10,566 bases of DNA from an uncultured Clostridia bacterium (GTDB lineage: Bacteria; Bacillota; Clostridia; Oscillospirales; Oscillospiraceae), in NCBI GenBank assembly GCA_937892865.1, contig CALBJG010000112.1, positions 1 to 10,566 on the forward strand. The letters are read 5' to 3'. Positions 5,633 to 10,566 of this stretch are shown here, piece by piece; position 1 is the first letter of the stretch, and every line of letters starts with the position of its first letter. A program made the position numbers and the translations under genes. The notes under the pieces were generated by a model. The model was not told the DNA's origin, ran no database searches, and saw only the letters and a program-made list of their open reading frames with translations.

Positions 5633-6223
5633 CGCTATCAACTTCAAATATTTGTAAACCGTGGGGCGGCTCAAATCACAAATCCTTGCCAACTCGCTCA
5701 CATTCATATTACCAGAAGCAAAAGCAGGATAATGCTTGTAGAATACAGCCGGAATATCATCCTTCGTTGTCTGCGGTCTGCCGACTCTCTTTCCTTTCGC
5801 TTTTGCGTTCGCCATACCCGACTTCACCCTTGTTCTGATCATCTGAAGCTCAAGTTCCGAGAATACGCCAGCCATCTTCATGAACGCCGCCGACATGGGA
5901 TCGATCTCGCCGTTCCGGCAGTCGATCGTGATGCTTCCCACGATCACAAGCCGCATATGCTTCTGTTTGATGATCTCAATGATCTCGCAAAGCTGTTGCG
6001 TTGAACGGCTCAGTCGCGAGACTTCCGTGCATATGATCGTTGATCCTGTTTCAGCAGCATCCAAGAGCAGATCAAGATTCTGCTTCACTTTTGCGTCACC
6101 GTGTTCGCGTTCCGTGATGACTTCTTCCGCTCCTGCGGCTTTCAGTTCCCGCACTTGGCGGTTGAGGTCTTGTCCTTTATCTTCGGCAAGGCTACACCTT
6201 GCGTATCCGTAAATCTTGCTCAT
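5630..6223 (-). CDS. Serine recombinase (resolvase/invertase family)
   Basis: This 197-aa site-specific recombinase cuts DNA through a 5'-phosphoserine linkage. The N-terminal catalytic domain (about 1-140) contains YARCS with nucleophile Ser11, the EVSRLSRS arginine motif, and FSELELQMIRTRVKSGM before the linker. The C-terminus carries a GRP linker and a helix-turn-helix (VSELARICDLSRPTVYKYL). Length is that of small resolvases or invertases (180-200 aa), not of large serine integrases. AGGAG precedes the ATG by 8 nt. A paired inverted repeat 40-100 bp upstream may be its recombination site. It may resolve replicative intermediates or invert a segment. Confidence 0.92.
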   Translation of the reverse strand: MSKIYGYARCSLAEDKGQDLNRQVRELKAAGAEEVITEREHGDAKVKQNLDLLLDAAETGSTIICTEVSRLSRSTQQLCEIIEIIKQKHMRLVIVGSITIDCRNGEIDPMSAAFMKMAGVFSELELQMIRTRVKSGMANAKAKGKRVGRPQTTKDDIPAVFYKHYPAFASGNMNVSELARICDLSRPTVYKYLKLIA

Positions 6224-6262
6224 TCTACCACTCCTGTAAGCAAAAGGTTGATCTGAATTCTA

Positions 6263-6325
6263 CTGACAGAATCAGGCGTTTTTCGTGCCGTTTTTGCGGT
6301 TTTTCCTGTCCTGATTTTCTGTCAG
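6263..6325. promoter_or_regulatory. Inverted repeat upstream of the resolvase, candidate res site
   Basis: CTGACAGAATCAGG (6263-6276) and the reverse complement of 6310-6325 match at 14 positions, differing only by a 2-nt insertion. The 33-nt spacer is rich in short T-runs. It lies 40 bp upstream of the serine recombinase gene, where res sites normally sit. The reverse strand could also fold as a hairpin after the gene ending at 6345. Confidence 0.45.
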
Positions 6326-6344
6326 CAAAACCAGATGTTTGTTT

Positions 6345-6602
6345 TTACGCCTGTTCTGCGGCATCCACTTCCCGAAGCACTTCCGCTCTGTGTGCCTTTT
6401 GCAAATCCCGCACATGACTTCTCAAAGAATACAGAGCTGATCCAATAGCTTCAAAAGCGTCTGTCGCTTCATATCGTTGAGCCTTCATCGCAAGAGACAG
6501 CAGAGATGATGCTTCATCCTCATATAGAGCAATAGCACCTTCAAGCAGAAGCCGCATTTCATACTGTACAATACCAGACTTCCAGAGATAGCTTTCTTCC
6601 AT
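6345..6602 (-). CDS. Small hypothetical protein downstream of ardC
   Basis: This encodes an 85-aa, mostly alpha-helical, acidic protein (EESYLWKSGIVQYEMRLLLE then Ala/Glu/Leu-rich helices). It has no Cys, no signal peptide and no recognised domain. GGGAG lies 8 nt before the ATG at 6602, so I prefer it. An upstream in-frame ATG at 6617 has no Shine-Dalgarno but begins only 15 nt after the ardC stop. A hairpin over the ardC stop codon lies just upstream and may affect coupling. It is the last gene of the operon that starts at 8059. The function is unknown. Confidence 0.7.
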   Translation of the reverse strand: MEESYLWKSGIVQYEMRLLLEGAIALYEDEASSLLSLAMKAQRYEATDAFEAIGSALYSLRSHVRDLQKAHRAEVLREVDAAEQA

Positions 6603-6620
6603 CGTCTTTTCTCCCATATG

Positions 6621-6648
6621 GGGAAGGCGGGATCAACCCGCCATTCCC
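6621..6648. other. Hairpin spanning the ardC stop codon
   Basis: GGGAA-GGCGGG (6621-6631) pairs with CCCGCC-a-TTCCC (6637-6648), giving 11 pairs with one bulge and a 5-nt loop. It has no U-tract, so it is not a terminator. It covers the ardC stop and could influence mRNA stability or translation of the next gene. Confidence 0.5.
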
Positions 6649-7460
6649 AAGATCATGTTTACAGCCTTCTCTGCCTTGCCTGCGGCGCTCACGATGAACC
6701 GCTTGTCATCGCGCAGAACCTTGAGCCAGTTCTGCACATACGCCGCGCTGTTTCGGAAGCTGTTCGCCGTCTCAAGTCCCGCATGATTGACCAGCGCCGC
6801 CGCGCCGATCTCCGCAATCAGTTCTTCCTTGCTGTACGCCTCAGAACCGAAGTATGCGGTCTTGCTCAGACGATCCAAGCGGCTTGCATGTCCTGTGCTG
6901 TGCGTCAGTTCGTGAAACGCTGTGCTGTAATACTCTGCGGTTTCCGCGAACTGTGCCAAGAGCGGAAGCGTGATGCTGTCGCTTGCCGGAGAGTAGAACG
7001 CCCTGTCGCCTTCCTGATTGACGATCCGCACGCCGCTCCGCTTCACATATGCGGCAATCATGCTCTCTGCGGCTTCATCTGCTTTTGCAGTCGCCGGAAG
7101 TTCGGGCATATGCTTTGCCTTCAAGCCTTCGCACTGATCAATGTGAAACACGCTGTAATAGCGCAGGAACGGCACCTGCTTCTTTTCGTGCGTCTCTTCG
7201 TCCTCTTGATCAATGAACTTCCAGAACACAACCATTTGCGCTTTCTCGCCCTTTCTGACCTTGCCGCCTTCCTGCTGGCACTGCTTGAAGGTGATGTATT
7301 CGCCCGGCTTGCCAAGTATCATCTGATTGAGAAGGCTGTAAGGCTTGCCCGTGCTGTGGCTGATTGCCTGACCGCTGGCGATCCAAGGCTTTTGCCAAGG
7401 GATGATACCGTGCTCCATCTGGCTGATAATCCTGCTTGTGACTTCTGCGTAAATGTCCAT
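6633..7460 (-). CDS. ardC: ArdC-like antirestriction protein / zincin metallopeptidase
   Basis: This 275-aa protein of the ArdC type is known from plasmids and integrative elements, where it binds single-stranded DNA and shields incoming DNA from restriction. An N-terminal ArdC domain (about 1-120; IIPWQKPW, then YSLLNQMIL and KVRKGEKAQMVVFWKF) precedes a zincin-like peptidase domain. The zinc site HELTH is at 183-187 within HELTHSTGH, and the downstream EELIAEIG (213-219) supplies the third ligand. Length is within the normal range and all key residues are present. AAGGAG ends 8 nt before the ATG. The leader carries two mutually exclusive hairpins. Peptidase substrates of this family are not established. 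Confidence 0.9.
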   Translation of the reverse strand: MDIYAEVTSRIISQMEHGIIPWQKPWIASGQAISHSTGKPYSLLNQMILGKPGEYITFKQCQQEGGKVRKGEKAQMVVFWKFIDQEDEETHEKKQVPFLRYYSVFHIDQCEGLKAKHMPELPATAKADEAAESMIAAYVKRSGVRIVNQEGDRAFYSPASDSITLPLLAQFAETAEYYSTAFHELTHSTGHASRLDRLSKTAYFGSEAYSKEELIAEIGAAALVNHAGLETANSFRNSAAYVQNWLKVLRDDKRFIVSAAGKAEKAVNMILGMAG

Positions 7461-7462
7461 AT

Positions 7463-7520
7463 GCTTTGCTCCTTTTGATTGCGGGGAGCAAAGACTTGTG
7501 GTAGAATGTCCTTGCTCCCC
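7463..7520 (-). promoter_or_regulatory. Two-state RNA leader of ardC
   Basis: In the mRNA, a 5' arm (7520-7508) pairs with a 3' arm (7495-7483) over 13 positions, two of them a GU or adjacent to one, around a 12-nt loop. The same 3' arm contains CTTTGCTCC (7493-7485), which is exactly complementary to GGAGCAAAG (7471-7463), the ardC ribosome binding region. The two pairings exclude each other, so upstream pairing would free the start and downstream pairing would hide it. Confidence 0.5.
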
Positions 7521-7550
7521 TGTTTGGTAGTGCTTTCAGGGTTAGCGTCT

Positions 7551-7590
7551 GACCGAATGCTGTGGTAGGTGTTCGGTCTTTTATTTTTCT
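7551..7590 (+). terminator. Weak hairpin with forward T-tract
   Basis: GACCGAA (7551-7557) pairs with TTCGGTC (7572-7578) around a 14-nt loop, followed by TTTTATTTTT on the forward strand. No forward gene ends here, so it may terminate an antisense transcript or merely be part of the folded leader between the reverse-strand genes at 7581 and 7460. Confidence 0.35.
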
Positions 7591-7784
7591 TCGTCGGAGA
7601 GTGCGTCTTCAACCATCCTTCTCAACCAGAGAAGCGCGGTTTCAAGAGTATCAATGGTCAGCGTCAGTTTGACTTTGCCTTGCGCGGTCAGCGCTTCGTT
7701 GATGTCTCCTGCGTCCCGGTTGATGAAGTCCAGCGCGCCGCGTATCACCAACCGCAAGCGGTAAAGGTCAATTTCTTTGTTCAT
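7581..7784 (-). CDS. Small hypothetical protein, translationally coupled
   Basis: This encodes a 67-aa protein (MNKEIDLYRLRLVIRGALDFINRD...) predicted mostly helical, with no Cys, membrane segment or recognised domain. The upstream gene ends at 7790 with TGATG, so an ATG at 7790 overlaps its stop. The ATG at 7784 has GAGGTG at better spacing and is my choice, although 7790 or the GTG at 7793 cannot be excluded. The overlap implies translational coupling with the YqaJ-tail-like gene. The function is unknown. Confidence 0.7.
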   Translation of the reverse strand: MNKEIDLYRLRLVIRGALDFINRDAGDINEALTAQGKVKLTLTIDTLETALLWLRRMVEDALSDEEK

Positions 7785-7789
7785 TTTCA

Positions 7790-8059
7790 TCACCTCACGC
7801 AGAACCGGCGGGTCGTGGTCTGCTTCATAAAGCGTTCCGCAATCTCCGGCATCATCTTCTTGAGCGCCGTGGTGTCAATCCGGCTGGTGATGACCGTCTT
7901 CCAATCAACCTTGAACGCGCCAGCGAGAAGCGTTTCTTCATCACCCATCACAGACTTGATTTCGTCTTCCATCGCGGTGATTTCCGCTTCCAGTTCTTCT
8001 TTCATCCTCTTGAGTTCCATCAGTTCCTTGACCTTGGCTTCCATATTCGGGTTAGACAT
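7790..8059 (-). CDS. Small coiled-coil protein resembling the C-terminal tail of YqaJ-type exonucleases
   Basis: This 89-aa protein has an N-terminal coiled coil (about 7-37, Leu/Glu/Lys-rich), then GDEETLLAGAFKVDWKTVITSRIDTTALKKMMPEIAERF and TTTRRF. The pattern of a W-K-x-V tract followed by SR-x-DT and a late T-x-RRF closely resembles, from memory, the C-terminal extension of phage YqaJ-family recombination exonucleases, here standing alone without the nuclease core. AAGGAGG lies 9 nt upstream of the ATG. It is the first gene of the operon, 55 bp after the promoter at 8113-8141. It may act as a partner in element recombination. A profile search would settle the relationship. Confidence 0.8.
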   Translation of the reverse strand: MSNPNMEAKVKELMELKRMKEELEAEITAMEDEIKSVMGDEETLLAGAFKVDWKTVITSRIDTTALKKMMPEIAERFMKQTTTRRFCVR

Positions 8060-8112
8060 TTTTGTTTTCCTCCTTGTTTTGTCGGGTTGTTTTCTTGTTC
8101 CTTACGAGTATC

Positions 8113-8141
8113 ATTATACACTATTTTATGTCGCACGTCAA
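8113..8141 (-). promoter_or_regulatory. Sigma-A-type promoter of the ardC operon
   Basis: On the reverse strand TTGACG (8141-8136) and TATAAT (8118-8113) have a 17-bp spacer, which is near-consensus. It drives the operon from 8059 to 6345. Its -35 box lies within one half of the mirrored 15-bp element shared with the opposing promoter. Confidence 0.85.
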
Positions 8142-8195
8142 TAGTTTATTGTCATCTTTTCGTGTTTTTGAAAACTTTTTTATTGACTGCCGACA
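8129..8195. repeat. Mirrored 15-bp elements over divergent promoters, candidate XRE operators
   Basis: Bases 8129-8143 (TGTCGCACGTCAATA) and the reverse complement of 8181-8195 (TGTCGGCAGTCAATA) agree at 12 of 15 positions. Each overlaps the -35 box of one divergent promoter. Five matches come from the -35 itself, but the outer CGACA and the TA before TTGAC are extra. Likely operators for the small XRE protein at 8234-8452. Confidence 0.5.
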
Positions 8196-8211
8196 CGATT
8201 TGATATACAAT
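8183..8211 (+). promoter_or_regulatory. Promoter of the small XRE gene
   Basis: TTGACT (8183-8188) and TACAAT (8206-8211) are separated by 17 bp, with an expected start near 8218. The resulting leader before the ATG at 8234 is very short, about 16 nt, holding little more than the ribosome binding site. Confidence 0.8.
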
Positions 8212-8233
8212 AGCATCAAGGGTGGTGATTAGA

Positions 8234-8452
8234 ATGAACCTGACAATGGGCGAGAAGATTAGAGTTATTTTGAAGCGTCGCGGAATGACCGTAGCGCAAC
8301 TTGCGGATTTGACTAACCAGACGCGGCAGAACCTTTCCAATAAACTGACGCGTGACAATTTCCAAGAGCAAGACATCCGCGCAATGGCTGAAGCCTTGGG
8401 CTGTGAATACGAAGCGTATCTAGTGATGAAAGACACGGGCGAGAAGGTATAA
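8234..8452 (+). CDS. Small XRE-family regulator
   Basis: This 72-aa protein is essentially a single Cro/cI-type helix-turn-helix domain (about 6-65; MTVAQLADLTNQTRQNLSNKL is the helix-turn-helix core). GGTGAT-type Shine-Dalgarno sequence precedes the ATG at 8234; the in-frame GTG codons at 8222 and 8225 lie in that site. It is transcribed divergently from the ardC operon, and mirrored elements lie over both promoters. I infer a repressor of both units, comparable to small XRE proteins that keep element genes silent. It is followed by its own terminator. Confidence 0.88.
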   Translation: MNLTMGEKIRVILKRRGMTVAQLADLTNQTRQNLSNKLTRDNFQEQDIRAMAEALGCEYEAYLVMKDTGEKV

Positions 8453-8459
8453 AAAAATC

Positions 8460-8486
8460 AGGGACAGCAATCACGCTGTCCCTTTG
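8460..8486. terminator. Terminator after the small XRE gene
   Basis: A 9-bp stem (8460-8468 with 8475-8483) with a 6-nt loop is followed by TTTG on the forward side and by TGATTTTTTT on the reverse side, so it may work in both directions. It would also limit transcription out of the neighbouring IS. Bases 8487-8537 hold nothing I can name. Confidence 0.7.
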
Positions 8487-8537
8487 TTATACCCCCGGCA
8501 CCCCTTTCGGGCAAATCAAAAATCACAACCCCATACC

Positions 8538-8574
8538 TGGACTGTTCCCGAATCAACGGACACGAAAATAAGAG
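8538..8574 (+). repeat. IS left terminal inverted repeat
   Basis: The outer end begins TGGACTGTTCCC and continues through ACGGACA to AAATAAGAG. It aligns without gaps to the reverse complement of the other end, with about three quarters of positions identical. The outermost base assignment is uncertain by up to about five bases because no target duplication helps define it. Confidence 0.75.
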
Positions 8575-8596
8575 CGTGTCGTAGAATTTCATGAGA

Positions 8597-9448
8597 TTAC
8601 GCGGCCTTGCTCCTGATTTCAACAGGAGTGAGGCCGTCTTTTAGGTTAATGCGTTCATAGTTGTAGAAATGGACGTATTCTCCAACCAATTGTTCAACAT
8701 CGGCTTTGGTTGAATAATTAGCCCTGTACAAGCATTCACACTTTAGAGTTCCGAAGAAATTCTCCATTGCTGCGTTATCATAAGGACAGCCAGGACTGGA
8801 CATGGATGGTGAGAAGTGATATTCTTGACTCAGGTCAAAGTATGCTTTGGATGTGTATTGAGACCCTTGGTCACTATGGAGGGCGAGTCCATTAGTGACC
8901 TTTTCTTGTATCAGCGCATCTCTGACAGTATCAGTTACAAGGGAAGATGTCATATCATCTCCAATACGCCATGCCAGTACCGTACGTCCGCACAAATCCA
9001 ATACTGCACACATGTAGAGCATTCTGCCCGGAATGGGTATATAGGTAATATCGGTTACCCAGAACTTGTTGGGCTGCTTCTGCAGAAACTGTCTGTTCAG
9101 CAAATTGTTATACTTGAATGTTCCTTGTTTGTAGCGTGTATAAGGGGCCCTGCGCCGGATCTGCGAGAGCATATCCAACTTCCTCATGATTCTCAGGATG
9201 GCTTTCAGATTCACCTTTTTGCTTTTAAATCGGGCTAACCATCTCTTAACTCGCCGACAACCGTAGGTCTGATTACACTTCTGCTGACATTCAACAACCA
9301 AGTCAATCAGCCATTGATCTTTCGAGGGTTTGCTCTGGCGTACCCTCCATGAATAATATCCGCTGCGAGATACCTGAAAAACTCTGCACATTTCTTCTAC
9401 CGAATATGTTCCTCTAAAACGCTCAATCACACGATACTTCAACTTCAC
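8597..9448 (-). CDS. IS3-family transposase OrfB (DDE integrase domain)
   Basis: This 283-aa catalytic subunit has an N-terminal helix-turn-helix (HTH_21-like, about 1-60; SRSGYYSW is typical) and an rve-type DDE core. The triad is Asp133 in WVTDITY, Asp193 in HSDQGSQY and Glu229 in AAMENFFGTLK, a DD(35)E spacing. It overlaps orfA by 4 bases in the -1 frame. Its GTG start is poorly spaced from AGGAGG, which favours synthesis as an OrfAB fusion by frameshifting, with free OrfB as a minor product. Full length, no stops; appears functional. Confidence 0.93.
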   Translation of the reverse strand: MKLKYRVIERFRGTYSVEEMCRVFQVSRSGYYSWRVRQSKPSKDQWLIDLVVECQQKCNQTYGCRRVKRWLARFKSKKVNLKAILRIMRKLDMLSQIRRRAPYTRYKQGTFKYNNLLNRQFLQKQPNKFWVTDITYIPIPGRMLYMCAVLDLCGRTVLAWRIGDDMTSSLVTDTVRDALIQEKVTNGLALHSDQGSQYTSKAYFDLSQEYHFSPSMSSPGCPYDNAAMENFFGTLKCECLYRANYSTKADVEQLVGEYVHFYNYERINLKDGLTPVEIRSKAA

Positions 9449-9747
9449 CTCCTCCCAGCTTCGGATAGAAAATTTCGCAGCAATTCCACTGTCATTCGCA
9501 GTCGGCGAATCTCCTGTTCTTGTACTGCTTCTGGTGTTTGTTCCGTTTTTCGTGGACGTCCTTTAGGGCGAACAACAATTCCGGATTCAAGTTTCCTTCT
9601 CTTGCGATTCTGGCGATTAACTAACTGCTTAATCTGCGTCTGGGTCAGACCATAACTTTCTGCAATTTTGCGATTCGTCTCTCCATTTGCCTTTCTCTCA
9701 AATACCGACACTGCCAATTCTTCCACTTTCGTATAGCTTCTGGGCAT
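9445..9747 (-). CDS. IS3-family transposase OrfA
   Basis: This 100-aa protein has an N-terminal helix-turn-helix (about 8-45; NGETNRKIAESYGLTQTQIKQL), a basic middle (RKRRKLESG, then PKGRPRK) and a C-terminal leucine-rich helix (EIRRLRMTVELLRNFL) of the type IS3 OrfA uses to multimerise. It binds the terminal repeats and provides the N-terminal part of the OrfAB transposase. AGGAGGT precedes the ATG at 9747 but is held in a hairpin with upstream sequence. Its stop TGA overlaps the orfB start. Confidence 0.92.
   Translation of the reverse strand: MPRSYTKVEELAVSVFERKANGETNRKIAESYGLTQTQIKQLVNRQNRKRRKLESGIVVRPKGRPRKTEQTPEAVQEQEIRRLRMTVELLRNFLSEAGRR
9469..9475 (-). other. Candidate -1 frameshift slippery heptamer A AAT TTT
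   Basis: On the reverse strand the orfA codons read CGA AAT TTT CTA, so A AAT TTT has the X XXY YYZ phase needed for tandem -1 slippage. The -1 frame is open from here into orfB, giving TCT ATC CGA then AGC TGG GAG GAG GTG. It lies about 20 nt before the orfB start. A stimulatory structure was not identified. Confidence 0.6.
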
Positions 9748-9753
9748 GTTAAA

Positions 9754-9794
9754 ACCTCCTGTTGCAGATTCTTCTTAATTCTACAACAGGAGGT
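9754..9794 (-). promoter_or_regulatory. RBS-sequestering hairpin of orfA
   Basis: ACCTCCTGTTG and CAACAGGAGGT form an 11-bp perfect stem around a 19-nt loop. In the mRNA the 3' arm carries the orfA Shine-Dalgarno AGGAGGT. Transcripts entering from outside the IS would include both arms and fold, hiding the site, as in the fold-back inhibition known for IS10 and IS50. Confidence 0.7.
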
Positions 9795-9831
9795 CTCTTA
9801 TTTCATTGTCCGTTTAATGGGATACAGCCCA
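9795..9831 (-). repeat. IS right terminal inverted repeat
   Basis: Read on the reverse strand the end begins TGGGCTGTATCCC and continues through ACGGACA to AAATAAGAG. It matches the other end over about 37 bases with several mismatches. It is adjacent to the fold-back hairpin upstream of orfA. Confidence 0.75.
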
Positions 9832-9852
9832 ATAAGGTGCAGGCTGTTTTTT
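9824..9852 (+). terminator. Weak terminator across the IS/host junction
   Basis: ACAGCC (9824-9829) pairs with GGCTGT (9842-9847), followed by a T-run to 9852. Half of the stem belongs to the IS end, so the structure exists only because of the insertion. No forward gene leads into it. Bases 9853-9883 are the short 3' flank of the permease gene. Confidence 0.3.
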
Positions 9853-9883
9853 CAGGGATTTCGTGCAGCTTTTTTCTGTATAA

Positions 9884-10566
9884 TCACATCAGCGCGGAGG
9901 CTGCGATGTTGAGCAGCGTCGTGAACATGCTCAGCCGCATCAGCGCTTCGCCTGCCCGCTGGGGAATGCGCGCCAGCCGCGGCAGCATGGAGACGAGCGC
10001 GCCGAGGATCACGCCGGGCAAAAGCCAGAGCAGCACGCCCGCGTCCGGCAGGGTAAAGCGCTCACGGATGAGCAGGATGATCAGCTTGCCCGCCATAGCG
10101 AAGAGCGTGATTTCAAGCGCGGCAAACGTGGCCTCTTCGTTTGTCGCGTCAAACAGCAGGAAGAGCAGCATGAGGGAAAGCGGCTCTGCGCCAAAGGCGA
10201 TAAACGACGCGACAAGGCCGAGGACGAGCGAAGTGGGGAAGAGCATCACCCGGCCGAGATAAAGCGGTCTGACCGTGCCTGAGAGGCGGCTGAAGTAGAG
10301 CATGGGCAGGGCGACCAGCGTGAGCAGGAGCGCGTTCTGCAAAAAGCCGCCCGCGCCCTCCGGCAGCATGGACAGAAACCGCGATGCCGCCAGATCGCCT
10401 AAAATGCCGCCCAGCGCGCTCCCGACGGCGATCAGCAGAAGATCATCCTGCTGGAGGGGAAGCGGCTGATTGAGGGCAAAGAACGCGCCTACGAGCGATG
10501 CGGCGAGTGCAGCCATCGTGCAGAGCATAGCGATGGATACGCCGCTTAGCGGGGATACGGCGTCCA
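9884..10566 (-). CDS. TauE/SafE-family-like membrane permease, 5' end cut by window
   Basis: The frame is open to the window edge, and 227 residues are visible with the stop at 9884. It is a hydrophobic integral membrane protein with about six or seven membrane segments. The paired Gly-rich elements (VGSALGGILGDLAASRFLSMLP and, near the end, LPGVILGALVSMLPRL...R) match the repeated signature of the sulfite/organosulfonate exporter (TauE/SafE, DUF81) family. Members are usually 240-270 aa, so about 15-40 N-terminal residues are missing. The in-frame ATG at 10528 has sequence SPLSGVSIA ahead of it that reads as part of the protein. GC content is clearly higher than in the rest of the window, marking it as host chromosome. 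The substrate is unknown. Confidence 0.75.
   Translation of the reverse strand, partial: DAVSPLSGVSIAMLCTMAALAASLVGAFFALNQPLPLQQDDLLLIAVGSALGGILGDLAASRFLSMLPEGAGGFLQNALLLTLVALPMLYFSRLSGTVRPLYLGRVMLFPTSLVLGLVASFIAFGAEPLSLMLLFLLFDATNEEATFAALEITLFAMAGKLIILLIRERFTLPDAGVLLWLLPGVILGALVSMLPRLARIPQRAGEALMRLSMFTTLLNIAASALM

Larger units (their letters stand above)
8538..9831 (-). mobile_element. IS3-family insertion sequence, about 1.29 kb, complete
   Basis: The element carries orfA and orfB in the overlapping arrangement of IS3-family members and is bounded by imperfect terminal inverted repeats beginning TGG(A/G)CTGT. Size, two-ORF layout, DDE orfB and TG ends all fit IS3. Both ORFs are intact and the frameshift site is in place, so it may be active. 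No 3-4 bp target duplication is seen: the left flank is ACC and the right flank ATA. The IS lies between accessory DNA and GC-rich host-like DNA. Confidence 0.88.

Noticed and set aside
6618..7478. A 286-codon forward frame over the ardC region
   Set aside because: The reverse strand encodes a full ArdC protein with HELTH zinc site; the forward frame is a shadow caused by skewed codon use.
231..9857. GTTTTTTGAGGG at 231-242 and GTTTTTTCAGGG at 9846-9857 as the attL/attR core
   Set aside because: The match is short, T-rich and has a mismatch, so chance is a sufficient explanation; kept only as a weak note in the attachment-site finding.

Overview
The window looks like the chromosome of a Clostridia-type Firmicute, probably a gut commensal, carrying a small integrated mobile element. 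The evidence is strong AGGAGG-type ribosome binding sites, TTGAC(G/T)-17-TATAAT promoters, many U-tailed hairpin terminators, SinR/XRE-type regulators, and a tyrosine integrase, resolvase and ArdC set common in integrative elements of this group. The last ~680 bases are clearly more GC-rich and encode part of a TauE/SafE-like permease. I read that stretch as host chromosome and roughly 200-9830 as accessory DNA. No species can be named from sequence alone.

Layout. 1-282: two forward terminators, an 11-bp inverted repeat and a pair of long imperfect direct repeats that look like integrase arm sites. 283-1383 (-): tyrosine recombinase. 1384-1770: divergent control region with a twin-repeat block flanked by inverted repeats, a terminator and a TATAAT promoter element. 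1771-3989 (+): two tandem paralogous small proteins of unknown function, the first with extreme codon bias, followed by a small SF2 helicase-like ATPase. 3989-4252: a dense run of consecutive hairpins with no ORF, then terminators. 4342-4674 (-): XRE regulator, divergent from a two-gene unit (4808-5568, +) encoding a Cys-rich 69-aa protein and a secreted protein of unknown function. 5630-6223 (-): serine recombinase with a candidate recombination site upstream. 8059 down to 6345 (-): operon of four genes (a YqaJ-tail-like small protein, a 67-aa protein, ArdC antirestriction/metallopeptidase, an 85-aa protein), driven by a near-consensus promoter and controlled, I infer, by the divergent XRE gene at 8234-8452. 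8538-9831: complete IS3-family insertion sequence. 9884-end (-): host permease, cut by the window edge.

How it may work together. The integrase and the sites beside it would mediate integration and excision. ArdC would protect incoming single-stranded DNA from restriction. The XRE pairs would keep the modules quiet. The helicase with its tandem partners and the hairpin array may form a replication, transfer or RNA module. No relaxase or conjugation gene is visible. The IS sits exactly between accessory and host-like DNA and lacks a target duplication, so the right part of the element may have been lost by IS-mediated deletion. The least explained parts are the 1771-4160 module (paralogue pair, helicase and hairpin array) and the two-state leader in front of ardC.
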